Translations under genes and position numbers: made by a program
Notes under the pieces: generated by a model
Databases searched by the model: none
What the model was told of the DNA's origin: nothing
Seen by the model: only the letters and a program-made list of their open reading frames with translations
NCBI GenBank assembly: GCA_938091655.1
Contig: CALKOA010000045.1
Coordinates: forward strand, 1 to 52,129
Source: an uncultured Balneolaceae bacterium
Lineage (GTDB): Bacteria > Bacteroidota > Rhodothermia > Balneolales > Balneolaceae
Length of the DNA stretch: 52,129 nt
Direction: 5' to 3'
Part shown: piece after piece, positions 42,927 through 51,960 of the stretch
Numbering within the stretch: position 1 is the first letter of the stretch
How the letters are laid out: each line of letters opens with the position of its first letter

Positions 42927-45910
42927 GAGGTTTTTTCAATCTTCGTAATTTGGTGCTAGCTGCTAGCCTCTTCAGTAGTGTTGCCATACTATCTCTATTA
43001 GATAATAGAGCCCTTTTTGCTCAAAATACTACCCCTTTTTATCCTATTGAATACCGACCCTACAAAGGGAATTGGTTGCAGCTTAACACCCCTCACTTTC
43101 GCATTATATACCCAGAAGGGCTTGACTCTATCGCATACAATAGTGGCCGTATTTTAGAGCAACAGTACCCTTTAGCACAATCTTTAACCGGTGGATCATT
43201 AAAAAACTTTCCCGTTGTAATTACTAATTATTCTGATCTGAGTAATGGTTTTGTACAATCTTGGAACTTCAAGTCCGAAATAATTTTGGCCCCCATAAAA
43301 GGAAAAGCGATGAATCCCCGAGGTGGGGACTGGTTAGAAACTGTGCTTTCTCACGAGTTATTGCATGCCACCCACGCAAATATTAAAGGCCGGTTTCTAT
43401 TGAATTCTTTCGGGAATCTTTTTGGCCCAGATTTTACTCGTAGTATAAACTTCTATCCGCCCGTTGGCATTCATGAGGGTCTAGCGGTGTATCATGAAGG
43501 TAAAAACGGTCTTTCTAGTAGTCATGGGGGTAGAGGTAATTATGGTTATTTTAAGGCAAAATATTGGGCAAATTTACTCAGTGATTCTCCCTGGAGTATA
43601 GGGGACGGGCTTATTCCTACAGAATATCACTACCCTTTAAACAGACATTATATTGCTGGATATTTTTTTACTGAATGGCTGCAAGAAGCATATGGTGAAC
43701 AGGTTTTTAGCAAAAGTTTTGAACGTCACTATAATCGCTTTCCTTTAGGATTAGGTTTCGCCCTGCGGGATGTTACCACAGATTGGCCAAGTAAAATGGC
43801 CCCAATGTATAGAAACTGGGCGTTGGATATGTATTCATCCGCCCATCGTGGACGAAAGAAAACTCCTATAAAACTCACTGATTATATAAGCCCGCCCACC
43901 AAAGAGGTTGATCAACGAAGACCTCTATGGATTAGCCCTTCAATATTCCTTTATGTTGAGCGAAAATATCATCAACAGCAAGGGGTTTATCTTATCGACA
44001 CCGAGAGTCATAAAACCCGCTTAATTATCGAAGATTTTTTTGTTGAAGATTATATCTTCGCTATTGACCAAACATCAAACGAACTCATTTATTCCGCTTA
44101 TAAAGGTGGCTCGTATTCTTTTGATGAAATCTACTCGTACTTATATCGAGTATCTTACAAAGAAGCAAACTCTAAAAGTACCCTTATACCTGGTTCAAAA
44201 AGAATGTATGCCCCCACTATAGACTCTCATAGAAAAAGCCTTTGGGCATTAAAAAATGAGCAAAATAGTGCACAAATATATGAATACCGAAACAAGATCT
44301 GGTCACAGTGTTCTCGATTTCGTGACACACGACCCATCTCAATAGCTATTCATCCAATAAAAGAAAATGTCTATGCTTTTTTAATGCAAAAAAGAGGGTT
44401 TCAAGGAATTTGGCTGGTTGATGCATTTGCAGATTGTTCAGAAATTATGCCCGCTCTTGATGGACTTGCAGATATTGGGTTTAATAACGCCTCTATTATC
44501 GATGTACAATGGCATCCAATACAACCAACCCTTTTATTAAGTGTAGATAATAAAGACGGGGTACGGATTGTAGAATACAATATTGAAACCGGTCAAACGA
44601 TTATAGTTCTGGATACAGACTTTGCAGCTTATGAAGCCTCTTACTCAGCAGATGGTGCATTAATAAGTTTTGTTGATGAGCAAAATCAAAAAAATATCAT
44701 TGCTGTGATAGACTCTACAAGAAAATTATCTCATCCCTTCGAGTTAACGGTGATGACTTCATTAGATATTAAAAAGAACTCAACTAGTCCATTATTGGGT
44801 TCTGAGCTTTTAGATAGCTCCGCTAATTGGACTATAAAGAAGTATGCTAAGGACCACTCTTGGTGGTCTCCTAGGGTAGTGCTTCCACAAATCATTGATC
44901 AATCTTCTTTTGGATCCGATGATTTTTCTGAGTTAGAAGTGGGTTTATTTATGCAATCTACTGACGTATTACAAGAACAAGGATATCGTTTTTCTGGGAC
45001 TTTATACAAGAATAACCTATGGCATCAACTCAATTATACAACCAAAAAATTCTGGCCTGGCTTAGACATTACACATTATAGACAACCTAACTACTTTATT
45101 TTTTCTCCCGACGGTGGATACTATATAGATTTAATATCGGATGAAAGAGGATGGTCTATCGGTATTCCTTTCAGTTACCGCTTTCGATCTTTAACTCGTT
45201 TTTCTTCGTTACATATTACCCCAACATTGTACTATGAGGGATTGCGATATATAAATGATACAGGGAGTGTGTTGTCAGACTATTTTACTCAAACTAAGTA
45301 CGGGTTTTCTTCATTTCTTCAACTACGTGTTCAACAATTAACTCGCGATATTCAACCTAGAAGCGGTTTTATTACTTCTATCAGTAGCCAAAAAACACTT
45401 CAAGCATCTAAAGGTGATTTTTCTTTAAACAACATTCGTTATACCTATAGTTTAAAAGATAAATATGCCGTTTATACCGAACAAAAAGTGTACATACCAA
45501 TATGGAAAAAAAAGAATATATCCACTTTAGTTAATGCAGCAGTATTAAAACAAAGTGAAAATTTATTGTTTAGCACAAATAATATTAGGAGCACTGGTTT
45601 TTCTACTCCTGTTTTTCCAAACAGTTCATATATAGGGCGTTTTACAACTGAAACGATTGTACCTATTTGGTATATAGATCAGGGATTTTTCACGGTACCG
45701 AGTTCACTAAACGCTGTTTATCTAAAACTATTTACTCACCGTATGTATGATTTAGCAAACCACACTAATGCCGGCTATCCCACTAGAACTAGTTTTGGTG
45801 GGGAACTGAATGTGTTATTTAAGGTATCAAATATTAATTTTTCAGCTGGAATAGGATGGTATTATGATGTGTTAGAAAAAAAATCCGACTTTTTTATTGG
45901 TTCTTTTTAA
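42923..45910 (+). CDS. Large exported protein: gluzincin peptidase, propeller and outer-membrane barrel
   Basis: A 995-residue protein starting with a Sec signal (LVLAASLFSSVAILSLL, then ALFAQ). Residues about 45-290 form a peptidase_MA-like gluzincin domain: HELLHATH near 144 and, 40 residues later, IHEGLAVYHE supplying the Glu ligand. Residues about 310-640 have repeated strand motifs (IFLYVERK, LIYSAYKGG, ALISFVDEQ) consistent with a TolB-like propeller. The C-terminal 300 residues look like an outer-membrane beta-barrel (alternating aromatic strands) ending in Phe (DFFIGSF). Family unknown. Its GC content is distinctly lower than genes to the left. Its 3' end overlaps purM by 17 bases. 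Confidence 0.75.
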   Translation: MRGFFNLRNLVLAASLFSSVAILSLLDNRALFAQNTTPFYPIEYRPYKGNWLQLNTPHFRIIYPEGLDSIAYNSGRILEQQYPLAQSLTGGSLKNFPVVITNYSDLSNGFVQSWNFKSEIILAPIKGKAMNPRGGDWLETVLSHELLHATHANIKGRFLLNSFGNLFGPDFTRSINFYPPVGIHEGLAVYHEGKNGLSSSHGGRGNYGYFKAKYWANLLSDSPWSIGDGLIPTEYHYPLNRHYIAGYFFTEWLQEAYGEQVFSKSFERHYNRFPLGLGFALRDVTTDWPSKMAPMYRNWALDMYSSAHRGRKKTPIKLTDYISPPTKEVDQRRPLWISPSIFLYVERKYHQQQGVYLIDTESHKTRLIIEDFFVEDYIFAIDQTSNELIYSAYKGGSYSFDEIYSYLYRVSYKEANSKSTLIPGSKRMYAPTIDSHRKSLWALKNEQNSAQIYEYRNKIWSQCSRFRDTRPISIAIHPIKENVYAFLMQKRGFQGIWLVDAFADCSEIMPALDGLADIGFNNASIIDVQWHPIQPTLLLSVDNKDGVRIVEYNIETGQTIIVLDTDFAAYEASYSADGALISFVDEQNQKNIIAVIDSTRKLSHPFELTVMTSLDIKKNSTSPLLGSELLDSSANWTIKKYAKDHSWWSPRVVLPQIIDQSSFGSDDFSELEVGLFMQSTDVLQEQGYRFSGTLYKNNLWHQLNYTTKKFWPGLDITHYRQPNYFIFSPDGGYYIDLISDERGWSIGIPFSYRFRSLTRFSSLHITPTLYYEGLRYINDTGSVLSDYFTQTKYGFSSFLQLRVQQLTRDIQPRSGFITSISSQKTLQASKGDFSLNNIRYTYSLKDKYAVYTEQKVYIPIWKKKNISTLVNAAVLKQSENLLFSTNNIRSTGFSTPVFPNSSYIGRFTTETIVPIWYIDQGFFTVPSSLNAVYLKLFTHRMYDLANHTNAGYPTRTSFGGELNVLFKVSNINFSAGIGWYYDVLEKKSDFFIGSF

Positions 45911-46916
45911 CTCTACCTATTTCATACCCTGTTTCACCAAACTTTTCAGCTGTCTCCAAAACTATATTTACTACAGTTTTATCTACAATTGCAATAAGAC
46001 CAATACCAAGGTTAAAAGTTGCTCTCATATCTTCTTCAGGTACATTACCTAAATCTTGGATTAGTGAATAAATTTTGGGTCGCTCCCATGAATCCCATAT
46101 AACATCTAAATCTAGACCATTTGGTACTATTCTTTTTGTGTTACCAATTATTCCCCCACCTGTAATGTGAGAAAAGCCTTGCACAAGCTTAATTTTTTTT
46201 AGTTCTGTGATGAGGCCTAGATACGATTTATGAACTTTTAAAAGTTCTTCTGAAAGAGTGGTACCTAATTCATTTACATAATCATCAATCTTGTAGGTTG
46301 AAAATAATACGTTTCGCGCCAAAGAATACCCATTGGTATGTAGACCAGAGCTTTTAAAACCGATTAAAATGGAATCTTCTTTTATTTCATCACCGTTAAT
46401 AATTTCATTTTCATCTACTATACCAACAATAGTACCAGCTAAGTCAAATTCACCTGGTTTGTAAATATCAGGCATTTCAGCTGTTTCACCACCAATTAAT
46501 GCTACATTATTCTCCTTACAAGCTGTCGCAAAACCTTTGATCACTTCTACACCTATCTTCTGTTCTAACTTACCTGTTGAAAAGTAATCAAGAAAAAATA
46601 ATGGGGTAGCTCCACAAACAGCAATATCATTTATACAATGGTTTACAAGATCTTGTCCAACCGTGTCATATTTTTGAGCCTTGTAGGCTACGATGAGTTT
46701 TGTTCCTACACCATCAACAGAACTCACAAAAACTGGATTTTTAATCGTGGTCAGATTTGGTTTAAAAAAACCACCAAAGCCACCAATATTACTCAAAACT
46801 TCAACCCCATGTGTATCTTTGACAAGGTCTTTAATCGTATGGACTAACTCCTCTCCGGCTTTTATATCAACACCTGAGTCTTTATATGTAAAGGTCTTTT
46901 TTTCCATGTTTTTCAA
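45894..46916 (-). CDS. purM: Phosphoribosylformylglycinamidine cyclo-ligase (AIR synthetase)
   Basis: Fifth step of purine synthesis: closes FGAM to aminoimidazole ribotide with ATP. The 340 residues have the PurM family order: KDSGVDIKAGEELVHTIKDL, the metal/nucleotide site SSVDGVGTKLIVAYKAQKYD, HCINDIAVCGATPLFFLDYF, and LIGGETAEMPDIYKPGEFDL. The start may be M4 (MEKKTFTY). Base composition is strikingly AT-rich (about 30% GC in sampled lines). The 3' end overlaps the large exported protein by 17 bases, and its 5' end faces the DnaA-box-rich region. Confidence 0.96.
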   Translation of the reverse strand: MKNMEKKTFTYKDSGVDIKAGEELVHTIKDLVKDTHGVEVLSNIGGFGGFFKPNLTTIKNPVFVSSVDGVGTKLIVAYKAQKYDTVGQDLVNHCINDIAVCGATPLFFLDYFSTGKLEQKIGVEVIKGFATACKENNVALIGGETAEMPDIYKPGEFDLAGTIVGIVDENEIINGDEIKEDSILIGFKSSGLHTNGYSLARNVLFSTYKIDDYVNELGTTLSEELLKVHKSYLGLITELKKIKLVQGFSHITGGGIIGNTKRIVPNGLDLDVIWDSWERPKIYSLIQDLGNVPEEDMRATFNLGIGLIAIVDKTVVNIVLETAEKFGETGYEIGRVKKNQ

Positions 46917-46937
46917 ATCAGTTTTTTTCAGTACCTA

Positions 46938-47377
46938 AATATAACATCTTTCAAAATCTTCCTTGAAAGGGATTTTTAGTTTTTTTCCACAGGGTCTTAT
47001 TAATAATGATTAGATGTATATATATAGTAGTATATAGTAGATACTGTGGACATGTTGATAATGAATTTATACATATGTAGTTAATCAATGAGGATAGATT
47101 GTTAATAAAAAGGTGGAGAACGTTCGATTAAATAAAGCTCATTAAGCTTCTATAAAGAGTATTTTCTTTAAAACACAGCACTTTTAAATGAACTTGTACA
47201 CATTAGTACCTGTTTTGTACATATATACTTTAATATAAAACTAACACATAATATACCTGGTATAAGTAGTGGATAAGTAAAATAAAATGTGGAAAGGAGT
47301 GGACAAATATAGCTACTTTGAATTATCCATTACTTATGAGAAAGATATCCACACCCCTATCCACAAAATGAACAACT
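46938..47377. other. Candidate replication origin (DnaA-box cluster) between purM and dtd
   Basis: A 440-base AT-rich gap between divergent genes. 9-mers at or near TTATNCACA: TTTTCCACA (46983, +, fits TTWTNCACA), TGTGGACAT (47045, minus), AGTGGATAA (47268, minus, one change), TGTGGAAAG (47288, minus, one change), AGTGGACAA (47298, minus), TTATCCATT (47323, +), ATATCCACA (47345, +, one change) and CTATCCACA (47357, +, one change). A TAGTAG-type tract (47016-47042) lies next to the box at 47045. No coding frame is evident. An origin is the simplest reading, but the dnaA gene is not here. Confidence 0.55.
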
Positions 47378-47821
47378 ATGAAAGCTCTAATACAGCGCGT
47401 CACTAATGCAAAGGTTCACATAAGTGGAATAACAAAAGGGTCTATTAATAAAGGCTTAGTTATTTTTGTTGGTTTTGCTGATAGTGATACGTTTGAAAAG
47501 ATTGAATGGGTTGTCAAAAAAATTGCAAAACTACGCATCTTTACAGATCAAGATGGGAAAATGAATAATTCAGTAGAAGATGTACAAGGAGAATTATTAA
47601 TTATATCTCAGTTCACGTTATATGCCTCAGTAAAAAAAGGGACCAGACCTAGTTTTATTGAAGCAGCTGAACCTATATATGCAGAAAATCTATATAACTA
47701 CTTTATAGAATATGCCCGTAAACAAACTACATTAAACATAGAAACGGGAAGTTTTGGTGCTGATATGAAAGTTGAATTAACCAATGATGGACCAGTAACA
47801 ATTTTAGTGGAAAAAGAGTAA
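47378..47821 (+). CDS. dtd: D-aminoacyl-tRNA deacylase
   Basis: Removes D-amino acids (and glycine) mischarged on tRNA. The 147 residues match the family: MKALIQRVTNAKVHI start, the SQFTLYA motif near 78, KGTRPSFIEAAEP, and the Gly-cisPro motif NDGPVTILVE near the C-terminus. The ATG follows the last DnaA-box-like sequence by 12 bases. The gene is AT-rich, like its neighbours. The patatin gene starts 6 bases after its stop, so the two probably form an operon. Confidence 0.96.
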   Translation: MKALIQRVTNAKVHISGITKGSINKGLVIFVGFADSDTFEKIEWVVKKIAKLRIFTDQDGKMNNSVEDVQGELLIISQFTLYASVKKGTRPSFIEAAEPIYAENLYNYFIEYARKQTTLNIETGSFGADMKVELTNDGPVTILVEKE

Positions 47822-47827
47822 TTAGGA

Positions 47828-48730
47828 ATGAAAAAAGTTCAACTTGTTTTAGGTAGCGGCGGTGCTAGAGGGATAGCACATATTGCTATTATAGAAGGGT
47901 TAGTTAAAGACGGTATAGAAATAGAAGCTATTTATGGATGTTCGATGGGCGCAGTCATAGGTGGTATTTTTGCTGCAGGCCATTTGGAAGAATATAAAGA
48001 ATGGTTACTTAGCCTGACTAAAAATGATGTTTTTGATTTAATGGATTTTACCTTAACAAAAGAGGGTTTTATTAAAGGAGATAAGATATTTGATAGGCAT
48101 CGAGAAATGACGGGTGAATTGTTAATTGAAGAGTTTGATATTCCTTTTACCGCTGTGGCTTTGGATATTAAATCAGGGAAAGAGATCTACTTTACTAAAG
48201 GTGATTTATACCAAGCATTACGAGGCTCTGTTGCTATTCCCGGATTTATTATCCCTCATAGAACCAAAAGCTATGTTCTCATTGATGGCGGTGTGACCAA
48301 CCCATTACCATTAAATCTAGCCATTCGAAAAGAAAAGAGCGTCGTTTTAGCCATTGATTTAAGCGGTCCAAAAGACCCTTTGTTTATACTAAAAGACATA
48401 AATAATGAGGAGAAAAATCCTGTTCCACATTGGTTTGAGCGAATTATTCCAAGCTATGTACAACCAACTAGAAAAGAAAAGAAGGATGATAAGAAAGAGG
48501 AGGAACAAACCCTCTCTTTATTACAACTTATGGAAACTACATTCATATTATCACAAAACAAACTAAATGAATTAATTATTGACAAATATGAACCTGAATT
48601 ATTAATTCGTTTACCAAGAAAAATGGCCCAAACCTTAGATTTTTTTAGAGCAAAAGAAATATACGGCTTAGGTGTTAAGGCATATAAGAAACACAGAAAA
48701 CAGATTTTAGAAAAAACCGAATCTAATTAA
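47828..48730 (+). CDS. Patatin-like phospholipase
   Basis: A 300-residue cytoplasmic patatin of the RssA-type group. The oxyanion-hole GSGGARGIAHIA lies at about 9-20, the nucleophile Ser39 in YGCSMGAV (GxSxG), and the catalytic Asp in LIDGGVTNPLPLNL near 154. A Lys/Glu-rich segment (about 218-230, TRKEKKDDKKEEEQT) links to C-terminal helices. It may hydrolyse phospholipids; substrate unknown. Its TAA shares a TTAA with the adk stop on the opposite strand. Confidence 0.9.
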   Translation: MKKVQLVLGSGGARGIAHIAIIEGLVKDGIEIEAIYGCSMGAVIGGIFAAGHLEEYKEWLLSLTKNDVFDLMDFTLTKEGFIKGDKIFDRHREMTGELLIEEFDIPFTAVALDIKSGKEIYFTKGDLYQALRGSVAIPGFIIPHRTKSYVLIDGGVTNPLPLNLAIRKEKSVVLAIDLSGPKDPLFILKDINNEEKNPVPHWFERIIPSYVQPTRKEKKDDKKEEEQTLSLLQLMETTFILSQNKLNELIIDKYEPELLIRLPRKMAQTLDFFRAKEIYGLGVKAYKKHRKQILEKTESN

Positions 48731-49278
48731 ATCACGTTTTTAATTCGTTCAAATACAGTTTTAACCGAACCTGTACCATCAATAACATTAACTAATCCTT
48801 GTTTTTCATAATAATCTAAAACAGGCTTTGTTTCGTTTTGATAAACAGTCAATCTGTTTTTAATACCCTCTACTGTGTCGTCTGTACGACCCTGCCCACG
48901 AGAAAGGATTCTATTTATTAGTTCTTCCTCAGGAACCACCAAGGAAATAAGGGTATGCACAGCGGTGTTTTTATTCGCTAACATTTGATCGAAAGATTTA
49001 GCTTGGGCTACGGTTCGCGGAAAACCATCAAAAACACATCCTTCAAGATAAACATCTTTAGTAGTTTCTTCTTGAACAAGGTCTACCACGACATCATCAG
49101 AAACTAGTTCACCGGCGTCTAATATAGATTTTACTTTAATTCCGAGAGGTGTTTCGTCTTGTATTGCAGATCGAAACATGTTTCCGGTAGATAAGTGGGC
49201 TAAATTGAAGTGCTTAACTATATATTCGGCTTGCGTACCCTTTCCTGCTCCTGGTGGGCCAAATAAAATAATATTCAT
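48727..49278 (-). CDS. adk: Adenylate kinase (short-lid type)
   Basis: Interconverts ATP+AMP and 2 ADP. The 183 residues contain the P-loop MNIILFGPPGAGKGTQAEYI, the AMP site HLSTGNMFRSAI, DGFPRTVAQA, and a short lid (RILSRGQGRTDDTVEGIKNR). The lid is the small form without zinc-binding Cys. It is last in the ffh-rpsP-rimM-trmD-rplS run on this strand, about 76 bases after rplS. It overlaps the patatin stop by 4 bases. Confidence 0.96.
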   Translation of the reverse strand: MNIILFGPPGAGKGTQAEYIVKHFNLAHLSTGNMFRSAIQDETPLGIKVKSILDAGELVSDDVVVDLVQEETTKDVYLEGCVFDGFPRTVAQAKSFDQMLANKNTAVHTLISLVVPEEELINRILSRGQGRTDDTVEGIKNRLTVYQNETKPVLDYYEKQGLVNVIDGTGSVKTVFERIKNVI

Positions 49279-49354
49279 GAGTGAGAGCTATGAATGTTAA
49301 TAAAGTAAGGTTTCAACCCAAAACGAGTTGAAACCTGGTAGATTAAAAGAGGTG

Positions 49355-49702
49355 TTATTTAGACTCTTTTTCTTTAATACGAGCAGCTTTACCTCGTAAT
49401 TCACGTAAATAAAAGAGCTTTGAACGTCTAACTTTTCCGTGCTTTTTCACTTCTATTTTAGCAATAAAAGGTGAGTTTATTGGAAAAATACGCTCCACAC
49501 CAATACTTCCGCTCATTTTTCGAACGGTGAAAGTTTTGTTTGGTCCGCTACCGCGTTCCGATAATACAACACCTTCATACTGCTGAATTCGTTCTTTTTC
49601 ACCTTCACGTACACGATAATGCACATTAACGGTATCACCCGCAGTGAAAGCGGGCATATCGTCATTGATTAGGCTTTGTTCAACTAGTTTTAGCTTGTCC
49701 AT
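49355..49702 (-). CDS. rplS: 50S ribosomal protein bL19
   Basis: Large-subunit protein at the interface with the small subunit. The 115 residues are full length, with [60 protein letters not shown] and the C-terminal [19 protein letters not shown]. It follows trmD by 58 bases in the conserved order. Confidence 0.98.
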   Translation of the reverse strand: MDKLKLVEQSLINDDMPAFTAGDTVNVHYRVREGEKERIQQYEGVVLSERGSGPNKTFTVRKMSGSIGVERIFPINSPFIAKIEVKKHGKVRRSKLFYLRELRGKAARIKEKESK

Positions 49703-49760
49703 AATAGTACCAATGGTATTAAATAATAGGTTTGAACCTATAGTTAAGTTAATAATCTTT

Positions 49761-50444
49761 TTAGTCGTCTTTTAATAAATCTTTTCGTCTAGACTTTGTC
49801 TTGTCAATTGATTGCTGATCTTGCCACGCTTTTATTTTTTTTGGATCACCCGATCTAAGAACATCTGGAACAAGCCACCCATTAAAATTAGCAGGACGTG
49901 TGTATACCGGCGCTTCAAGCAGTCCATCTTGAAACGAATCGTTAAGCGCACTACCCGCATCACCTATGGCTCCTGGCAATAGCCGAACAATAGCATCGAC
50001 AATCATCATTGCGGGCAATTCACCCCCTGAGAGAACAACATCACCGATGCTATACTCTTTTGTTATGAGGTGCTCTCGGATTCGCTGGTCAATTCCTTTG
50101 TAGTGACCACAAAGAAGGATAATATTTTTTTTAAGGCTTAAGGTATTTGCTTCTTTTTGTGTAAAAGGGATACCATCTGGCGCTGTAAATATTATTTCGT
50201 CATACGAGCGTTGCTCACAAAGGTGATTTATACAATCAAAAATAGGCTGGGGACTTAGTACCATTCCTGGATCACCCCCGTAGGGATAGTCATCTATTTT
50301 TAAATGTTTATCACTTGTAAAGTTTCGCAAGTCGTGAATATGTACATCCACGAGGCTTTTATCTTTAGCTCGTTTAACAATACTGTGGTCTAAAGGGCCG
50401 CTTAATAATGCGGGGACGGCTGAAATAATGTCGAAGCGTATCAT
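49761..50444 (-). CDS. trmD: tRNA (guanine-N1)-methyltransferase
   Basis: Methylates G37 of tRNAs read CNN codons, preventing frameshifting. The 227 residues show the trefoil-knot SAM site: [13 protein letters not shown], then [20 protein letters not shown] and [17 protein letters not shown], with the catalytic Asp expected in the linker after it. The C-terminal helical domain binds tRNA ([11 protein letters not shown]). The ATG overlaps the rimM stop (50441-50444, ATGA), indicating translational coupling. Confidence 0.97.
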   Translation of the reverse strand: MIRFDIISAVPALLSGPLDHSIVKRAKDKSLVDVHIHDLRNFTSDKHLKIDDYPYGGDPGMVLSPQPIFDCINHLCEQRSYDEIIFTAPDGIPFTQKEANTLSLKKNIILLCGHYKGIDQRIREHLITKEYSIGDVVLSGGELPAMMIVDAIVRLLPGAIGDAGSALNDSFQDGLLEAPVYTRPANFNGWLVPDVLRSGDPKKIKAWQDQQSIDKTKSRRKDLLKDD

Positions 50445-50989
50445 AAATCTAAGAGGTTATCTACGTTCGAAAATTGAATCGTTTGTTCAGTGGTATTTAT
50501 CTCTACAAGGTAGGGCTCAACTAAGGGAATGAGTACAGACCCCTTAGTAGTAGCCACCTGAACCAAGGGTTGAACACTTGGTATATCGGTAGGAATAATG
50601 GTACCAATTAACTCACCGTTTTCGTCGAAGGCAGTAAAACCATCATAACCATTGTTTTTATCTGGAGCACTATGTGTCCACTCATCATATAGATGAGTAT
50701 CAATAAATAGGCGATGATGTTGGATAGCTTCGGCGTGCGACCGATTAGCAATTTGATCAAAAGTGACAAAGAACAAAGTGGCGTTCCGTTTATTTTCGGT
50801 TCGGATAGACAGAACTCTCAAAGGGTATAAATCACCTCTATTATTTTTTAGAAAAACGACTAAGTTTTCCTCATTGTGAATAACAGAGGGGTCTGGTAGC
50901 TCCCAAACAACCTTAACTTCTCCTTGAAGACCATGGGCGCGGTCAATATGACCAATGCTCATAAATCCAGAAGGGCTTGGGTTGCTCAT
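50441..50989 (-). CDS. rimM: 16S rRNA processing protein RimM
   Basis: Assembly factor for the 30S head that binds uS19. The 182 residues have the N-terminal RimM domain (MSIGHIDRAHGLQGEVKVVW) and a C-terminal PRC-barrel (YDGFTAFDENGELIGTIIPT, VLIPLVEPYLVEINTTEQTI). The length fits the family. It sits between rpsP (20-base gap) and trmD (4-base overlap). Confidence 0.95.
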   Translation of the reverse strand: MSNPSPSGFMSIGHIDRAHGLQGEVKVVWELPDPSVIHNEENLVVFLKNNRGDLYPLRVLSIRTENKRNATLFFVTFDQIANRSHAEAIQHHRLFIDTHLYDEWTHSAPDKNNGYDGFTAFDENGELIGTIIPTDIPSVQPLVQVATTKGSVLIPLVEPYLVEINTTEQTIQFSNVDNLLDL

Positions 50990-51009
50990 GGGATTAACTC
51001 AAAGGTTAA

Positions 51010-51924
51010 CTAGGCTTCTTTTTTTGCTTCCCAAGCAGCCAAAACCGTTTTACGCTCTTCACCATCAGCCACAAAGCCCTCAAGGTCTTCTAAGGAGGTT
51101 GCTGCTATATGATCAGCCGCTTCTTTAGCGGTCATATCGGCGGAGCTTTTTACGGATTGTTCCTCTGCTTCATCGCTAGTTTTTTCTGCTTGTTCAGCAG
51201 GAGTAGCATCTTCAGTAGTTGTTGATTCTGCTTCTTCAGAAGCCGCCTCAGATGATTTCTCTGCCTTTTCTTCTACCTCCGCTTCCGCATTAGAACTTGT
51301 TGTTTCTTCCGCTACAACCGCATCTTCTTCTGAAGGGGCGTCTTCGGTGGATACTTCAACCGTCGCCTCTACATCAGCTTCTACACCGGTCTTTACTTCT
51401 GCTCCTGGTTCTTCTGGCGCAGACTCTTCGGATACGTCATTTTCGGTAGCTTCAGCAATCTCTGTTTCAGCTGCTTTTTCGGCCTCTTGAGCCATTTCAG
51501 CAGCAGCGCTAGCTTTTTGCTCTATTTGTTTCTTTACTTCTTTCTCTTCCGCAATTAGAGTAGCGCGGACCTGTTCTTTTCGCGTGACCTCTGTGCTTGC
51601 TTTTGCTTCACGAGCCGCTCTCCACTCTTCAAGTGCTGTAGTAATTTCTTCTTCACTTTTGCCCCACATTTGTAGGTGGCGCTTGTAAAGAAAGCCTTCA
51701 TGACGAAGAATTTTTTCAACCGCATCGGTTGCCTTAGCGCCATTATCTAACCAATAGCTGATACGCTCTTCGTTAATGGTGGTTTCTTTTTTTTCAGTTA
51801 CCCCATCATAACGGCCAACTTGCTCTATTATTCGACCATCGCGTGGTGAACGGCTGTCAGCAACTACGATATGATAAATAGGACGACGAATACGCCCCTT
51901 TCGTTGTAGTCTAATTTTAATCAA
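51010..51924 (-). CDS. rpsP: 30S ribosomal protein bS16 with long acidic C-terminal extension
   Basis: Residues 1 to about 85 are a normal bS16: MIKIRLQRKGRIRRPIYHIV, DSRSPRDGRIIEQVGRYDGV, then ISYWLDNGAKATDAVEKIL. The family usually ends at 80-110 residues; here 304. After a Lys/Arg-rich helix (about 108-145) comes a Glu/Ala/Thr/Ser-rich, low-complexity region (about 145-260), and the last 40 residues (MTAKEAADHIAATSLEDLEG, then FVADGEERKTVLAAWEAK) look like a small helical domain. Function unknown; the tail would project from the ribosome. It is second in the conserved run after ffh. Confidence 0.95.
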   Translation of the reverse strand: MIKIRLQRKGRIRRPIYHIVVADSRSPRDGRIIEQVGRYDGVTEKKETTINEERISYWLDNGAKATDAVEKILRHEGFLYKRHLQMWGKSEEEITTALEEWRAAREAKASTEVTRKEQVRATLIAEEKEVKKQIEQKASAAAEMAQEAEKAAETEIAEATENDVSEESAPEEPGAEVKTGVEADVEATVEVSTEDAPSEEDAVVAEETTSSNAEAEVEEKAEKSSEAASEEAESTTTEDATPAEQAEKTSDEAEEQSVKSSADMTAKEAADHIAATSLEDLEGFVADGEERKTVLAAWEAKKEA

Positions 51925-51960
51925 TGATTTATCCTCAGTTGAGTTGTTGTTTAATGCTTC

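Noticed and set aside
47243-47270. dif-like site (ACACATAATATACC...) in the purM-dtd gap
   Set aside because: Only the left arm resembles a XerC site (ACACATAA); the right arm lacks the conserved TTATGTTAA-type XerD half, so a dif site is not supported.
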